Made by a program: the position numbers and the translations under genes. This document shows positions 21,143-32,634 of a stretch of 64,000 nucleotides of DNA, piece by piece. The stretch spans positions 182,156,301-182,220,300 of the forward strand of contig OW386285.2 in NCBI GenBank assembly GCA_936432065.2, written 5' to 3'. The notes under the pieces were generated by a model, which saw only the letters and a program-made list of their open reading frames with translations, was not told the origin of the DNA and did not search any database. Position 1 is the stretch's first letter; each line of letters opens with the position of its first letter. The DNA comes from Rutpela maculata (taxonomy: Eukaryota; Arthropoda; Insecta; Coleoptera; Cerambycidae).

Positions 21143-21609
21143 TCAGAATATGTTGGAGAATTTCATTTTACCCCGGCTAAAGAAGGCTGATGTAATATCG
21201 CAGCCACTAAACTCATGTAAAAACAGGATGTTCTCAGCTGTTGTTTTGTCTTTCACGCTATTGTTGGAATAAATTTTCTGCATAATTTTGCTCTTTCCAG
21301 GTTTGAGGAGATACACATTGTTAGATTTTGATATAGCTGTTAAGAGAATGAGGAGATTTACATCTTCGCCGACAATTATTACGGAATTAAATTCAGGTGA
21401 CATGCTGATTGGTGTGTTGACTATTCATTGTCGGCATCTTCTTCTTCTTGTTTAACTATAAAGCTTTCTGCTTCAAACGTGATCTTCAAAAGATCTATAA
21501 GGGATGTGAGGGGGGCGGGCTTTTTGTACCTGTATTGGAAATTCTTGACCACTCTATGATATTTTACGCCGTTAGAAAATACCACTGATACTTTGAGACT
21601 CATTGACAC
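21143..21609 (-). pseudogene. Second decayed GCDTTS-family gene fragment
   Basis: Two minus-strand open segments (21421-21609, then 21143-21403) are joined by a frameshift near 21410-21420. The first ends in an acidic VKQEEEDAD motif that matches the EEAD region of the family. The second has VIIVGEDVNLLILLTA, LLKPGKSK and LHEFSGCDITSAFFSRGK, the same GCDTTS landmark seen at 19.4 kb but clearly divergent from it. It lies just outside the right inverted repeat of the first element, so it is a separate, older fragment or a different subfamily. There is no start codon region and no CXC tail. Confidence 0.65.
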
Positions 21610-21754
21610 TCATTTGTGTTCAAAACTGAACAATATATATTTATTTACGCAACAATAAGGAATACTAAAATAATTGTACATTTTGAAAAAAGCACGAGAA
21701 TTAAGGTTATAGGAATATTTTAGTGTTAATTTTGTTTGGAAAAGTGTATTTTTC

Positions 21755-22815
21755 ATTCAGTCGGGAAGCTCTCCCTAGCTGTACGTGCACCCCCCCCCCA
21801 CCCGATCCTTGGGGACAATGTTTTTCATAAAGATTAAAGTCTAAGGAACAGTTTAAGAAAAAAAACTGGCTGTACTTTCAAAATGGCGGCCATATGTTAA
21901 AAAAAAACTGTTGCCAATGTTGTTTTTGTCATTTAACACAAAAACTAAAAAAGATGGACAAAAACTTTTTACACAAAAAACAACGTGCATAAAATTTTCT
22001 ATAATTTTGTTCCTATACAATATTTTGATAGGAGTTACCATTTTCCAGATAAATGAGTCCAAAATTAAGAAAACATGGAAATTCATATATCGGTAAATAA
22101 CTTAGGAGGAAATAACTGGTAAGGCGAATAATATAACTTTATATTATTAACATAACAAAAAATAAAATAAACTGAACAAAACTAATAATAATAATAGAAA
22201 TTTATCTCGAAAACGGTAACAATGGTATCTGAAAAATATTGTATAGGAACAAAATTGTAGAAAATTGTATTCACTTTGTTTCTTGTGCAGAAAGTTTTTC
22301 TCCATCTTTTTTAGTTTTTGTGTTAAATGACAAAAACAATATTTGCAATTTTTTTTAAACGGTTGAAAGTACAACCAGTTTTTTTTTTGGGAGCACGTCT
22401 TAAATTGTTCCTTAGGCTTTAATCTTTATGAAAAACATTGTCCCCAAGGATCGGGAGGGTGCACGGACAGTTAGGGTGGGCTCCCGTAGTATTACGTTTT
22501 ATATTTTATTTTAAGAGCTGAATCATTTATCTGGAAAATGGTAACTCCTATCTAAATATTGTATAGGAACAAAATTGTAGAAAATTTTATGCACTTTGTT
22601 TTTTGTGCAGAAAGTTTTTCTCCATCTTTTTTAGTTTTTGTGTTAAATGACAAGGACAATATTTGCATTTTTTTTAAACGGATGCCATTTTGAAAGTGCA
22701 GCCAATTTTTTTTGGGACATGTCTAAAATTGTTCCTTAGGCTTTAATTTTTATGAAAAGCATTGTCCCCAAGGAATGGGACACGGACACTTAGGGTGGGT
22801 TCCCGCAGTAATTAA
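21755..22815. repeat. Three copies of a ~300-bp repeat, one inverted and two direct
   Basis: A unit running from an ATTGTCCCCAAGGAT block to a TTTTCCAGATAAATGA-like block is present inverted at about 21800-22060 and direct at about 22190-22480 and 22520-22815. Shared phrases include TGTTAAATGACAA, TTGTATAGGAACAAAATT and CTTTTTTAGTTTTTGTG. The small open frames here (22147-22374, 21853-22086, 21911-22096) are shared repeat sequence, not genes. This is probably a fold-back element with one duplicated arm. Confidence 0.75.
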
Positions 22816-23502
22816 TTCGAAAAATTTATCCAATTTTCCAAACAGCACATGACATCCTAAGGATATCCTAGTATAGTCCCGGTGTTCCAGATTTGGGATT
22901 ATCCCATGGACATATCCCTAGGTATCATGACTGGATATTAATATCCTGTAAAGTAGTGTAAAGAACCAAATTATGGACATCCTACGGATATCCGCAACTA
23001 ATGCCTACGGATATCCCGACGAGATATCGAAATCCTATAGGTGTACAAAATATGTATATCCTACGGATGTAACAAATCGATATCCATGAATTATCTTGTC
23101 CAGTTTACCCACGGATATCAAAACGCCGGAACATTTTTTACCTTTTTTCTAAGAAACATATTTCCACAAAAATGTTTAAACATGAAATTATATTTATATA
23201 CTTATGTATTAAACAAATTTTAACAAAAAAATCTAAGTGCGGTTAAATCGAACCACCAAACTCTTGTATCATAACTATGAGCGCGTTAGATTAACATACT
23301 GTTGTAATATGACTTTATAATATATACTTCCAGTATAATTTTGTACACAATTAACATATTCTAATATAAAGACCTATATCATGAATTTTAAATTGTTAGC
23401 AATTTTAATAAAACACGGAAGATAATATGAAAGAAGTTACTATATATAAAAGATGTAAGCAATAAAATGTATTTATTTTGTTAGGTTGGTAACTGTCATA
23501 AA

Positions 23503-23526
23503 CTCTCTCTCTCTCTCTCTCTCTCT
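23503..23526. repeat. (CT)n microsatellite
   Basis: An uninterrupted CT dinucleotide run of about 12 units. Confidence 0.95.
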
Positions 23527-23921
23527 TCTGTCAAAAGTGCTGTGGCAATCTATGTCCAAGTTAAGTCATTAGTAAATACGTTTTATAGTTTTTTGTGTCC
23601 TGCAAGTTTTTCTAGAGTTAATAAATAGTTATTCCAGTTCAACTACTATATTATTTAAATTCTGCAGTTGCCCTAGTTCATGGTTTATATCCACTATTAA
23701 CGAAAGAAGTAAAAACATTGGGCACGTTTATGGAATGCAACCGCTGAGAATAATCACTCAAACGTATTACTTTTTGTTTCTAGTCAATTGTTGTGAGTTC
23801 GCTAAGCGTTGTAGAGCAAGTTGGTAATAAATGTCACTACAAGTGAGTTAAGTTTCACCGCTGACTAAACTTAGCGTGAATTTTTGTTGTTGACATAAAC
23901 ACTCAACAGTAGGCGATTAGC

Positions 23922-24718
23922 CAACACCACCTAGAGATTAAAGCCACACAACCAGCTGGTGACGTCATTGAAGGAAGGTCCAGCATATACGGCGTAATGC
24001 ATTAAAGCAATGCTATTATACTACATGTGACTACTCCCAAATAAGAAATATTTATTACCTGCGGTAATGTTTGCTGTTTTTAAGCTTAGAGTGATGTTTT
24101 ACTTATACTATAATAAAAAATATGCATATATTGGTTTTAGATATTGAGATACATAATACATTTGGACGTAATTAGAACAATAAAAATCACTTCTAATTTG
24201 CTTCTACTAATTTTTACAAAGTAAAACGGTTTTTTTTTAAATAAAAGAGGTTCCTAATTAAATTCTGAGGCAAAACTAACTAACGAAAAGCGTATTTGGT
24301 CACTCAAATAACATAAGTGAAAACCTAGCCTCAATTTTAGTTTCGTTCGATTTAGATTACGAGACTTAAAAATAATAACTCACCAGAGTGCATGGAAATT
24401 TTAAAGTTTTCTCGATGAATTGCTTTAATCCATTTGTTTCTCAGTTTCTCATCTTTGGGAAATTTAAAAACATGTACCTTTTCCCCGGTGGCATAATTAC
24501 CAGTATTTGTTTACCATTTTGCACGGCAATTAAGTATTTTATAACTATCACTGGAATGTATTATTTGTTGACTGTTTTATTAAAGTGGGTTTTAGATCAC
24601 ATTTACACGTTTAAAACACAGAATAAACAATAAGATACATTTGACACTACACTTGACAGCCGTTGAAGCGTGACGTCATGTCAGCTGGTTGTCTGGCTTT
24701 AGTCTCTAGATGGTGTTG
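23922..24718. mobile_element. MITE-like element with ~50-bp TIRs and 7-bp duplication
   Basis: The left end CAACACCACCTAGAGATTAA continues through ACAACCAGCTGGTGACGTCA; the right end is its imperfect inverted complement, ending AGATGGTGTTG. GATTAGC flanks both sides (23915-23921 and 24719-24725). It is 797 bp long; the short frame at 24388-24633 has no motif. Confidence 0.75.
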
Positions 24719-25859
24719 GATTAGCACATTTTCAACATTGTCATTTTAGGGAATTGCTGCTCGCAACCGTTGCCAAGCGCTGTGTTCTCTGAACGTACCC
24801 AATGTTATTACAATGTTTTTATTTCTTTTGTTAATAGTGGATATAAACCAAAAACCAGAGCAACTGCAGGATTTCAAACAGTATTTTATATCACCGACAT
24901 CTGTTTAATTAATCCAAAATGGAAAAAGTGGTGTGGGATGCTTCCATGGTTTTTGCAGGGGTTGGTCATGGCCAGTATATAGTGACTCGTAAAATTAAAG
25001 AAACTGAATTTGTTGATTACGTACTGACTTTATTAATGATAAAGTTGCTTTCTTTGCTTTTGTTTTTTTTTTATGAAGTCGTTTGTAAATGAGGTTACAA
25101 AATGAAAGGCAAATGAGAAGACAAAGTACCGTTATTGCCAGAAGGACATCATAGTCTGTATATCAACTATACATTAAACAAAATATCTATAATTTATCAA
25201 TTAGACGTGGAAGAATAATTGATATACTTTAGTAGATAAAATGTTGATTTCTTAAGTGTTGCTGTTTTTTCCATTTTTATTATAATCTGAAAAAGCTGCC
25301 TTCCTGAATGCCAACACATTAGATCACAGAGACTATTTTTTACAAATTTGTCAATATACTGATTTTTATAAGATGCAAACATTATGCTTATATCTTCAGA
25401 ACCATCACATTTATTATCGTAGAGTTGGGGTTGTAAAGTCGACTATTCAGAACTCCAATATAAATAGTACAAGCAGACGATACCCAAGAAATCACCGTTC
25501 AGTAATCTAAATATCAAGACTGGTTGAAAATTTGCTTTCAATGCCAGCAGCTTTTTATTCTATTATTGTCTTCTGGCCAATAGCATAAGGATAACATAAA
25601 ACAAATCCTGTAAGGGTCCCAGGGATATCCTAAGGATATACAAAAGTACATCCGTGGGATATCCTGAGGATACGGAAATTAGTACTACTTCTAGATCCCA
25701 AGGATATCTCTCGGATATCTTAGGATATCCTCATAATATTGCTATACCCTAGCTTTTATATCCCTAGGATGTCCGTAGGATAACCTTGTGTTGTCTGATT
25801 TTCCGGGGCTCTAGCGGCGAAACCGTTAATCTTACAAAAAACTTTCAAAATTTAATTGT

Positions 25860-26285
25860 AGAGAATTTATCCCTCTTTAATTTATTACAGATACATATTT
25901 TCTTCGAAAAGTGTACTGGAACGGAGATATTTGCAAAATAAAATTTTTGCAGGTTCCAAAAAATTTCGCAAAATGTGATCTTGAAAACAGTACCTCAAGA
26001 CCTACTAATCTCACTAATTATAAAACTCTCGCAAAACTTTCTCCAAAATCGCACTGTTTTGAACACCTTTTTATTTCACTAAAAGCATATAGGGCGAACG
26101 AGTAGATTACCAGATTATGCAATGCGTACGACCAGATGAAAGTACGCAATCTAAATATCGTATCGTATAGTCTTTGTATGATGACCTTGACATATTCGTC
26201 CATCGTCGGATCACTCCATTGTTGCAAATGTGATTATGCAATCTTGAACAAAAACAATTTATCTCTGATTTTAATAAACATAACA
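25860..26285. other. Spacer, no gene seen
   Basis: Two short frames overlap on opposite strands (25911-26105 and 26018-26227) and lack any motif. Nothing supported. Confidence 0.5.
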
Positions 26286-26289
26286 TAAA

Positions 26290-27232
26290 CATAAACACAC
26301 CAAATCCAAAGCCAAGGCTGTCCGGAAGGGGGTTACACATTCGGAAAAACACAGACATACATCCACACCAGGGTGTATTAAATAAGTGGTCCGGCGTACG
26401 GCACTTTCCTATTATAATAATGGCTTCATAAGTGCATGGTTACTATTTACTTTAGTAGATGGCGCGAGCAATAAGGTCCTACAATTACCTGGGCATTTGC
26501 GTCGTATGACTAACATAACCTCAAATTTTAAGGTTTTTTTCGTTTATTCTCATTTTTAATGTTGTATAGGTATTTTTAGCTTGGAGCCATACTGGCTCGC
26601 AAATAATTTTTCAATATTGTTGATTAATAAAAATAGACTGCTAATTATAGGTTAGATTCCTAACCTGCAAAAAGCGTCTTATTTTATTGTGACAAACTAT
26701 TTAAAACTTCATACACATTGCGTTGAACTTGATTTTGGTTGAAAGTACAGGAACCAGGTATAAATTTTAATAATAGCTACGTAATACTTGTAAATCTTAA
26801 GAAATATATATTTTTAAGGTTAGCTGTGGCGACACGTGCAATGCTGCATGTAGTGTTGCATATATTCTTTCAATGTTTTAATTTAGCTACTTAATGTCAG
26901 ATGTCACTGGACTCTTGTTTTACTAACCAAAACAAAAGGCCAGGAATGTATGCAACACTGTATGCATGTATACACAGAACCTGCAAAATTATCTATCTAT
27001 GCGTAAGTAATGAGAAAACTTATTGGTCCTGCCATCTATTACATTATGTACAAAGTAAACACTTATGAAGCCACTGTGAGGATTGTCGTCACACCACCTA
27101 TTTAATACACCCTGATCCACACCCACCGGTGTTGTCAATACCGGGGCTGGGGGTCGAACCCAGAGCGCGGTAGCGAGTCGATCAGCGTATTCGCCACTCA
27201 ATACGCCTTAACCGATTGAGCTACCGTGCCGG
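26290..27232 (-). repeat. tRNA-derived SINE, split by a hAT-like element
   Basis: On the minus strand, from 27232 down to 27123, a tRNA-like head carries box A (TAGCTCAATCGG) and box B (GGGTTCGACCCC), the RNA polymerase III internal promoter. The body resumes at 26368 and runs to about 26290, ending in TTTATG/TTATG tail repeats. A related 3' body is at 37625-37775. The original element is about 190-200 bp. Confidence 0.8.
26369..27114. mobile_element. Short hAT-like non-autonomous element
   Basis: 746 bp with terminal inverted repeats CAGGGTGTATTAAATARGTGGT and an exact 8-bp target duplication ATCCACAC (26361-26368 and 27115-27122). The CAGGG terminus and 8-bp duplication are standard for hAT elements. 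No transposase frame remains. It interrupts the tRNA-SINE, so it is the younger of the two. Confidence 0.88.
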
Positions 27233-27261
27233 TGCAGTACATTTTCTCTATTTTATACACA

Positions 27262-27497
<236 letters not shown>

Positions 27498-27519
27498 GAT
27501 AATACGATTTTAATATTTC

Positions 27520-28283
27520 ACATATCTAATCTAAAATGCACGGGAAAATGGTAATAAATTTTATTCAGTAGCAATAATTCAAAAGGGATGAATACGTCTG
27601 GCAAGATACGATGACAGCACAGGATATATCATTTATCGAGATCCTTTAGAAAAGTGATATTATATAAGTTCGCGTATGGAAGCGAATAAGGCCATCTCTT
27701 CTGATGAGAGGTTCCACGTATCGCCTCGACTTTACCAGTGATTCATATTACATGCTTCTCAGATTAAATAAAAATATCACATAGATCACCGTATTAATAG
27801 AGAAAAACGTTTATCATAACATTCTCGAATTAGCTAGATAAACAGATTTGTGAAAAATATCAAATCGTTGGTAAGACCAAAGTGCACACTGCACACCCCA
27901 CAAGTTACTTTACCCAATAGTCAATGTTCTTGATTTCCGCAAAAAGTTATTTCAATTCGTTAATCAGTTAAAACAAACAGGAATGAATGGGTCTAAAAAT
28001 TAAACAATTAAAAAAACAATTGAACTTGTTTTTTATTTTCTATTTGTTAATTTAAAAAAATTGTTAAGAAATTGCTTGCATGTAACAATTAATAATTATT
28101 ATTAACATTAATATGCAACAACAGTAGGCTTTATTTATGATTTATGCTAATTCTATTATCATAATAAATCCATTACTTGAAATATATTCGCAGGAAGACT
28201 AATTTTACTTAAGTTGACTACCGTGCATTTATTGTGTTTTGTTAAATAGTTGCTTACAACACGCTGCTAACAATGAATTTCAA
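27520..28283. other. Spacer, no gene seen
   Basis: AT-rich, with no open frame above background and no repeat pair recognised. Confidence 0.5.
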
Positions 28284-28905
28284 CTGCACTCTTAGACTAG
28301 TAGATGGTGACAGAAAATCAAAACTGATAGCCTACCGTCTGCAAGTAATTCAGTCAGTATTATCTATACAATAAAGCTCAATTTTTGATACTTTCAAGGT
28401 TTGCCCGCATGCACGGGATGTAGGAAACGATTTCCGGTTTGCATAAAAAAACGATGTTTTCAACTGATACACTACCGTCTGCAAAGTTCATAATTCGAAA
28501 TTAAAGGAACAAAAATATGTCGGAAGCGCTTTTGCAGACAGTTCTGTCATGCACCAAACCTTATACAGGGTACTCCAAAATGTATCAAATTTTAGTAAAA
28601 AAAAAAAAAAAATGATAATTTGCCGTCTGCAAACAATACAAAATGATGATTCTGGTTCATGAAGACGAGTAGGGGAAAGGTGTAGACGTTTACGATATAC
28701 ATATCACCATATTGTGCGTATGTCAACTTGCTATTTTTTTTTTATAACTTTGAACAATTGTTTACCGTTTAATTACAGTTTCATTAGAAAATTTAGGTTG
28801 CAAGACTATTGTAAACAATGTTTTCAGACGAATCCAATATGCATAGTTGTTCATTGAATACTATAAACTTGTAAGAAAATGGGGGTAACTTTTACGGATT
28901 ATTAA

Positions 28906-29137
28906 CTGTCTGCAACTTGGTTCAAAGAAAGGTTATTGATTCGATTACGCAATTATCTAATTTGCAGACAATGGGCACATGCACTAAAACCACAGATATG
29001 TACCAAAAACAACTGTCTATACCGTCTGCAACTTGGTACAAAGAAAGGTTACTGGGTTAAATACGCAATTATTCAATTTGCAGATAATGTCCTCATGCAC
29101 GAGAGCCACAATAGAGTCAAAACTTTACCTTCTGCAA
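28906..29137 (+). repeat. Duplicated ~116-bp unit in the left arm
   Basis: The block starting C(C/T)GTCTGCAACTTGG at 28906 is repeated from 29022, with the reversed motif TTTGCAGA(C/T)AAT at the same relative place in each. The right arm has only one copy, so the duplication is arm-specific. Confidence 0.75.
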
Positions 29138-29345
29138 CACAAAATTGTGTAAGCTAACTTATGCAAGTATATTTTTTTCGGATCGGCAGACAACATGCAG
29201 ATGCACACGGATCAGAAGTTGTGCTGGCATTCGATAAAGTTGAACGATAATTCGCGTCGTAGTTAAATTCAATTGAAAAAATATTATTTTATTAAAGTTG
29301 TAACAAAAATCTTATACATATTATCATAATAATAATTATTATTAT

Positions 29346-29686
29346 TTATAAAAAATTTTGTTCGCCGTCTGTTTCTTCTACAACATCATCATTCTCAACC
29401 ACTGACTTCTGGAACGTTTTCCGATAATCCTCAGTGAAATGATACATATCTTCCTCGCTGTCACTGATATGTTCTAAAAACAAGTTTTCTTCATCTGAAT
29501 CATTATCAGCATTGTTGTCTGTGAACATTATTTGTTCGTTATCCTCCTCGATCACACTGTTACTGGTAATTGCGACTGTAAAAGTTAATCAGCATTTGAA
29601 ATTCATTGGAATTAATAAGAAAACTACGGTATTTTCGTACCGTTGTCGTTATCAGCTACAAAAATTTCTTTGACGGTTTGTGGCAT
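29346..29686 (-). CDS. Small acidic two-exon gene in the element core
   Basis: The minus-strand ATG at 29686 opens exon 1 (29641-29686). A donor G|GTACG and acceptor TTTTACAG|TC define a 65-bp intron (29576-29640), and exon 2 runs to TAA at 29346. The joined frame is 91 codons and stays open across the junction. The product is very acidic, with runs such as DNDSDEENLF and HISDSEEDMYHF, and has no catalytic motif. The frame is open upstream of the ATG for at least a few codons, so it may be the remnant of a longer protein. Acidic N-terminal regions of this kind occur in several transposase families, but I cannot assign it. The splice sites are inferred. Confidence 0.4.
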
Positions 29687-30790
29687 TTCATCTCTATCAA
29701 ACAGTCCTCCAGTTTGCACCAGCCATACTCCTCAACTTTTAAGCTTGATGCTTAGGCAAAGATGCATTGCTCAATATTTTTGATACTTTATTGCAACTCT
29801 CGTGCATGTGCGCATTGTCTGCAAACTAAATAATTTCATATTTGAATCAATAATCTTTCTTTTTACCAAGTTGCAGACAGTAAATAATTGGTAAAAGTTT
29901 TTTACACAAATACGTTAAGCGGCAAGTGCTTTGTACACATTTGATCTATCTGCAAATAATTCTTTATCGAAGCTCTATTTTTAAAACATGTTTCCTTTTT
30001 AGCTGCAGACGGTAAACAATTGTTCAAAGTTCAAAAAAAAATAACAAGTTGACATGCGCACGATATGGTGACGTGCATATCGTAAACGTTTGAACCTTTA
30101 CTTACTCGTCTTCATGAACCAGAATCATCATTTTGTACTGTTTGCAGACGGTAAATTATCATTTTTTTTAACTAAAATTTGATACATTTCCCTGTCAAAA
30201 AATCCCATTTCAAACTTATAGATAATTATACATTTTTTATGGGTAATCATAAGAGCCTATCTGGTTTGTAAGGTTTTATACAGTACATTAATTTTGCCAT
30301 ATAGAAATTATATTGGGATGAATAAGTATCTAAAGGAGTCTTAATTGAGTTGGAATACCCATGTTGATATTGGTATGTTTCCATAAGTGTTAATAATAAA
30401 AACAGTTTTTATATGGCATTACAACTTTTAATTTGATAAGTTCTCATGGGATCTGAATAGTGTTGAAGCTGAAAAGGTTTCATCAGTAAAATCAAATAGT
30501 TCTGTAATCTTTTATAAGAAACAATTACTATATGGTTTTTGTAAAATCTGAGGGGTTGTTATCAGTTTTAGTTTATATAATAATTTAATGAGGATTTATA
30601 AGGATACATATTAAAAAGTATTAACACCGAATCATTTTGTGACTTTTTTTGGGATTTGAAGAGTAATGAAATTGAAAAGATATACTAAGGAGTTCCTAGT
30701 AGACATTTTATACATTTTTATAAGGATATATTTGTACTTATTTTTATAAAAACTTCATGGGTACATATCAGTTTAGTTTATATAAGAATT

Positions 30791-30961
30791 GTGAGGTGAG
30801 GTACGGTACCAGTTTCAGTGACTGAACCTCGATCGGCGAAGTTAAGCACGGCCGGGCGAGTCCATCACTTGGATTGTTGACCGTATCTCATCTCACCATC
30901 CTGGATAAGTGGTTAGCTAAACTTCGCCAGGACGTTAATATAAATAAGGCATTAAAAAAAA
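30791..30961 (+). repeat. 5S-rRNA-derived SINE
   Basis: The stretch TCGGCGAAGTTAAGCACGGC followed by CGGGCGAG and CACTTGGATTGTTGACCG reproduces the order of 5S rRNA internal promoter elements: box A AAGC...CGGGC at 30844-30857, an intermediate element-like GGAT, and a box C-like GACCG. A non-5S body and an A-rich end (ATTAAAAAAAATAAT) follow. A/B copy 1 lacks this block at the corresponding site, so it is an insertion. The 5S part is too short and diverged to be a functional 5S gene. 5S-derived SINEs (SINE3 class) are known in other animals. Confidence 0.72.
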
Positions 30962-32594
30962 TAATGGAGACGTGTAAGGATGCATGTTAAAAAGTATGAA
31001 TAAGGTATTATCGAATATTTTTGGAATCTGAAGAGTAATGAAATTGAAAAGATATACCAAGGAGTTCCTAGTAGACATTTTATACATTTTTATAAGGATA
31101 TATTTGTACTTATTTTTATAAGACTTCGTAGGTCCATATCAGTTTAGTTTATATAAGAATTTAATAAGGATTTATAGGAACATTTGTAAAAGTATTAATA
31201 ATGATTTACAACTATTAATTTGATAAGTGTTCATGGGGTTCCAATAGTGGTAAAACTAATAATGTTTCATCAGGAAACCAGGGATGAATTTTATAACATT
31301 TAATAAGAAATAATTAGTACATGGTTTTTATAAGATTTGAAGGGTTATTATTAGTTTATTTTTATATAAGAATTCTATAAGGATTTCTCAGTGCACCCAT
31401 TGAAAAGTATTATATACAACTATTAATTTGAAAAGTTTCCATAGGATTTCAATAGTAGTCAACCTAAAAAAGTTACAATACTTACTAAACTAAACTTACT
31501 AATACGCTAGATTTAATATAATTTACATTAAAATCCATTGTAAGTATATACACATTGTATTTTAGAAAACCCTCTTATTCCCATAAAAGCATAAAAGTCT
31601 TACAATAGGCCTCAAGCGAGGAATATACGTTAAAAACTCACAAAATCTATAAAATTTTCGTGTTTCAAACGCCATAAAAACTTATAAATACTTATAGACC
31701 TCGTACTGAGAATTTACATTAATATCTTTCTCATATAAAAACCTATAAAACTTCGCAATTTAATTACCATAAATACTTATAAATATACTGATAGACTTCA
31801 TTCAAGGAATTTACTTTAAAACCCCATTGCATATCCTCATAGAATTTTATAAAAACTTCGTGTTTATTATTAAAACGTGTAAGTGTTGATAGACTTCAGG
31901 CAAGGAATTTACATTCAAAACACATTTCAAATACTTCAAAAACTTAGACACATCTGAACCTATAAAATCTTCGTATGTTCAAGCACCATATTATAAGAAC
32001 TTACAAATACTGATAGGCCTCGTATGGAGAATTATTTTCATTAAAAATACTTTCCAAATACGTATAAAATATCTATAACACTTCATATTTCAATTACCGT
32101 GAAAACGTATAACTACTGATAGACTCCATATAGGGAATTTACATTAAAAACCCATTGTAGGCAGCAAATCTTATAAAAACTTCGTATTTCCTATTAATAT
32201 ATGCAAATGATGATAGACCTCAGGCAAGGAAGTTACATTAAAAACACATCTCAAATAGCCACATCAAACCACATTCAGAACTTATAAACAACTTTGTATT
32301 TCAAATACTATAAAAACTTAACTATACTAAAACCTAAAACATATAACTACTGATAGACTCCATATAGGTAATTTACATTAAAAACCCATTTTACGCAGCA
32401 AATATTATAAAAACTTCGCATTTCCTATTAATATATGCAAATGCCGATAGACCTCAGGCAAGGAATTTACATTAAAAGCACATCTCAAATAGCCACATCA
32501 AACCACATTCAGAACTTATATAGAAAAACTTTGTATTTCAAATACTATAAAAACTTACGTATACTAAGAGGTTTCATACGAGGAATGTACATTT

Positions 32595-32598
<4 letters not shown>

Positions 32599-32632
<34 letters not shown>
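32599..32632. repeat. (AC)n microsatellite
   Basis: About 17 uninterrupted AC units within A/B copy 2; the corresponding site in copy 1 has only TGTGTG. Confidence 0.95.

Positions 32633-32634
<2 letters not shown>

Larger units (their letters stand above)
22852..25787. mobile_element. Candidate DNA element with GGATATCC-rich ends
   Basis: The ends are similar and inverted: the left begins CAGCACATGACATCCTAAGG and the right ends CCGTAGGATAACC...GTTGTCTG. Both terminal ~200 bp (22860-23120 and 25600-25785) are packed with variants of the palindromic word (A)GGATATCC(T). ATTTTCC occurs just outside both ends, a possible duplication with a 2-base offset. The interior has no recognisable transposase, carries a nested MITE (23922-24718), and its short frames lack motifs. 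The boundaries are approximate. Confidence 0.5.

Noticed and set aside
27123..27232. tRNA gene on the minus strand
   Set aside because: Boxes A and B are present, but the segment continues into a SINE body that recurs at 37.6 kb, and the acceptor stem does not close. Called a SINE head instead.
30820..30880. 5S rRNA gene
   Set aside because: Only part of the 5S sequence is recognisable, it is diverged, lacks the 5S ends and has a SINE-like tail.
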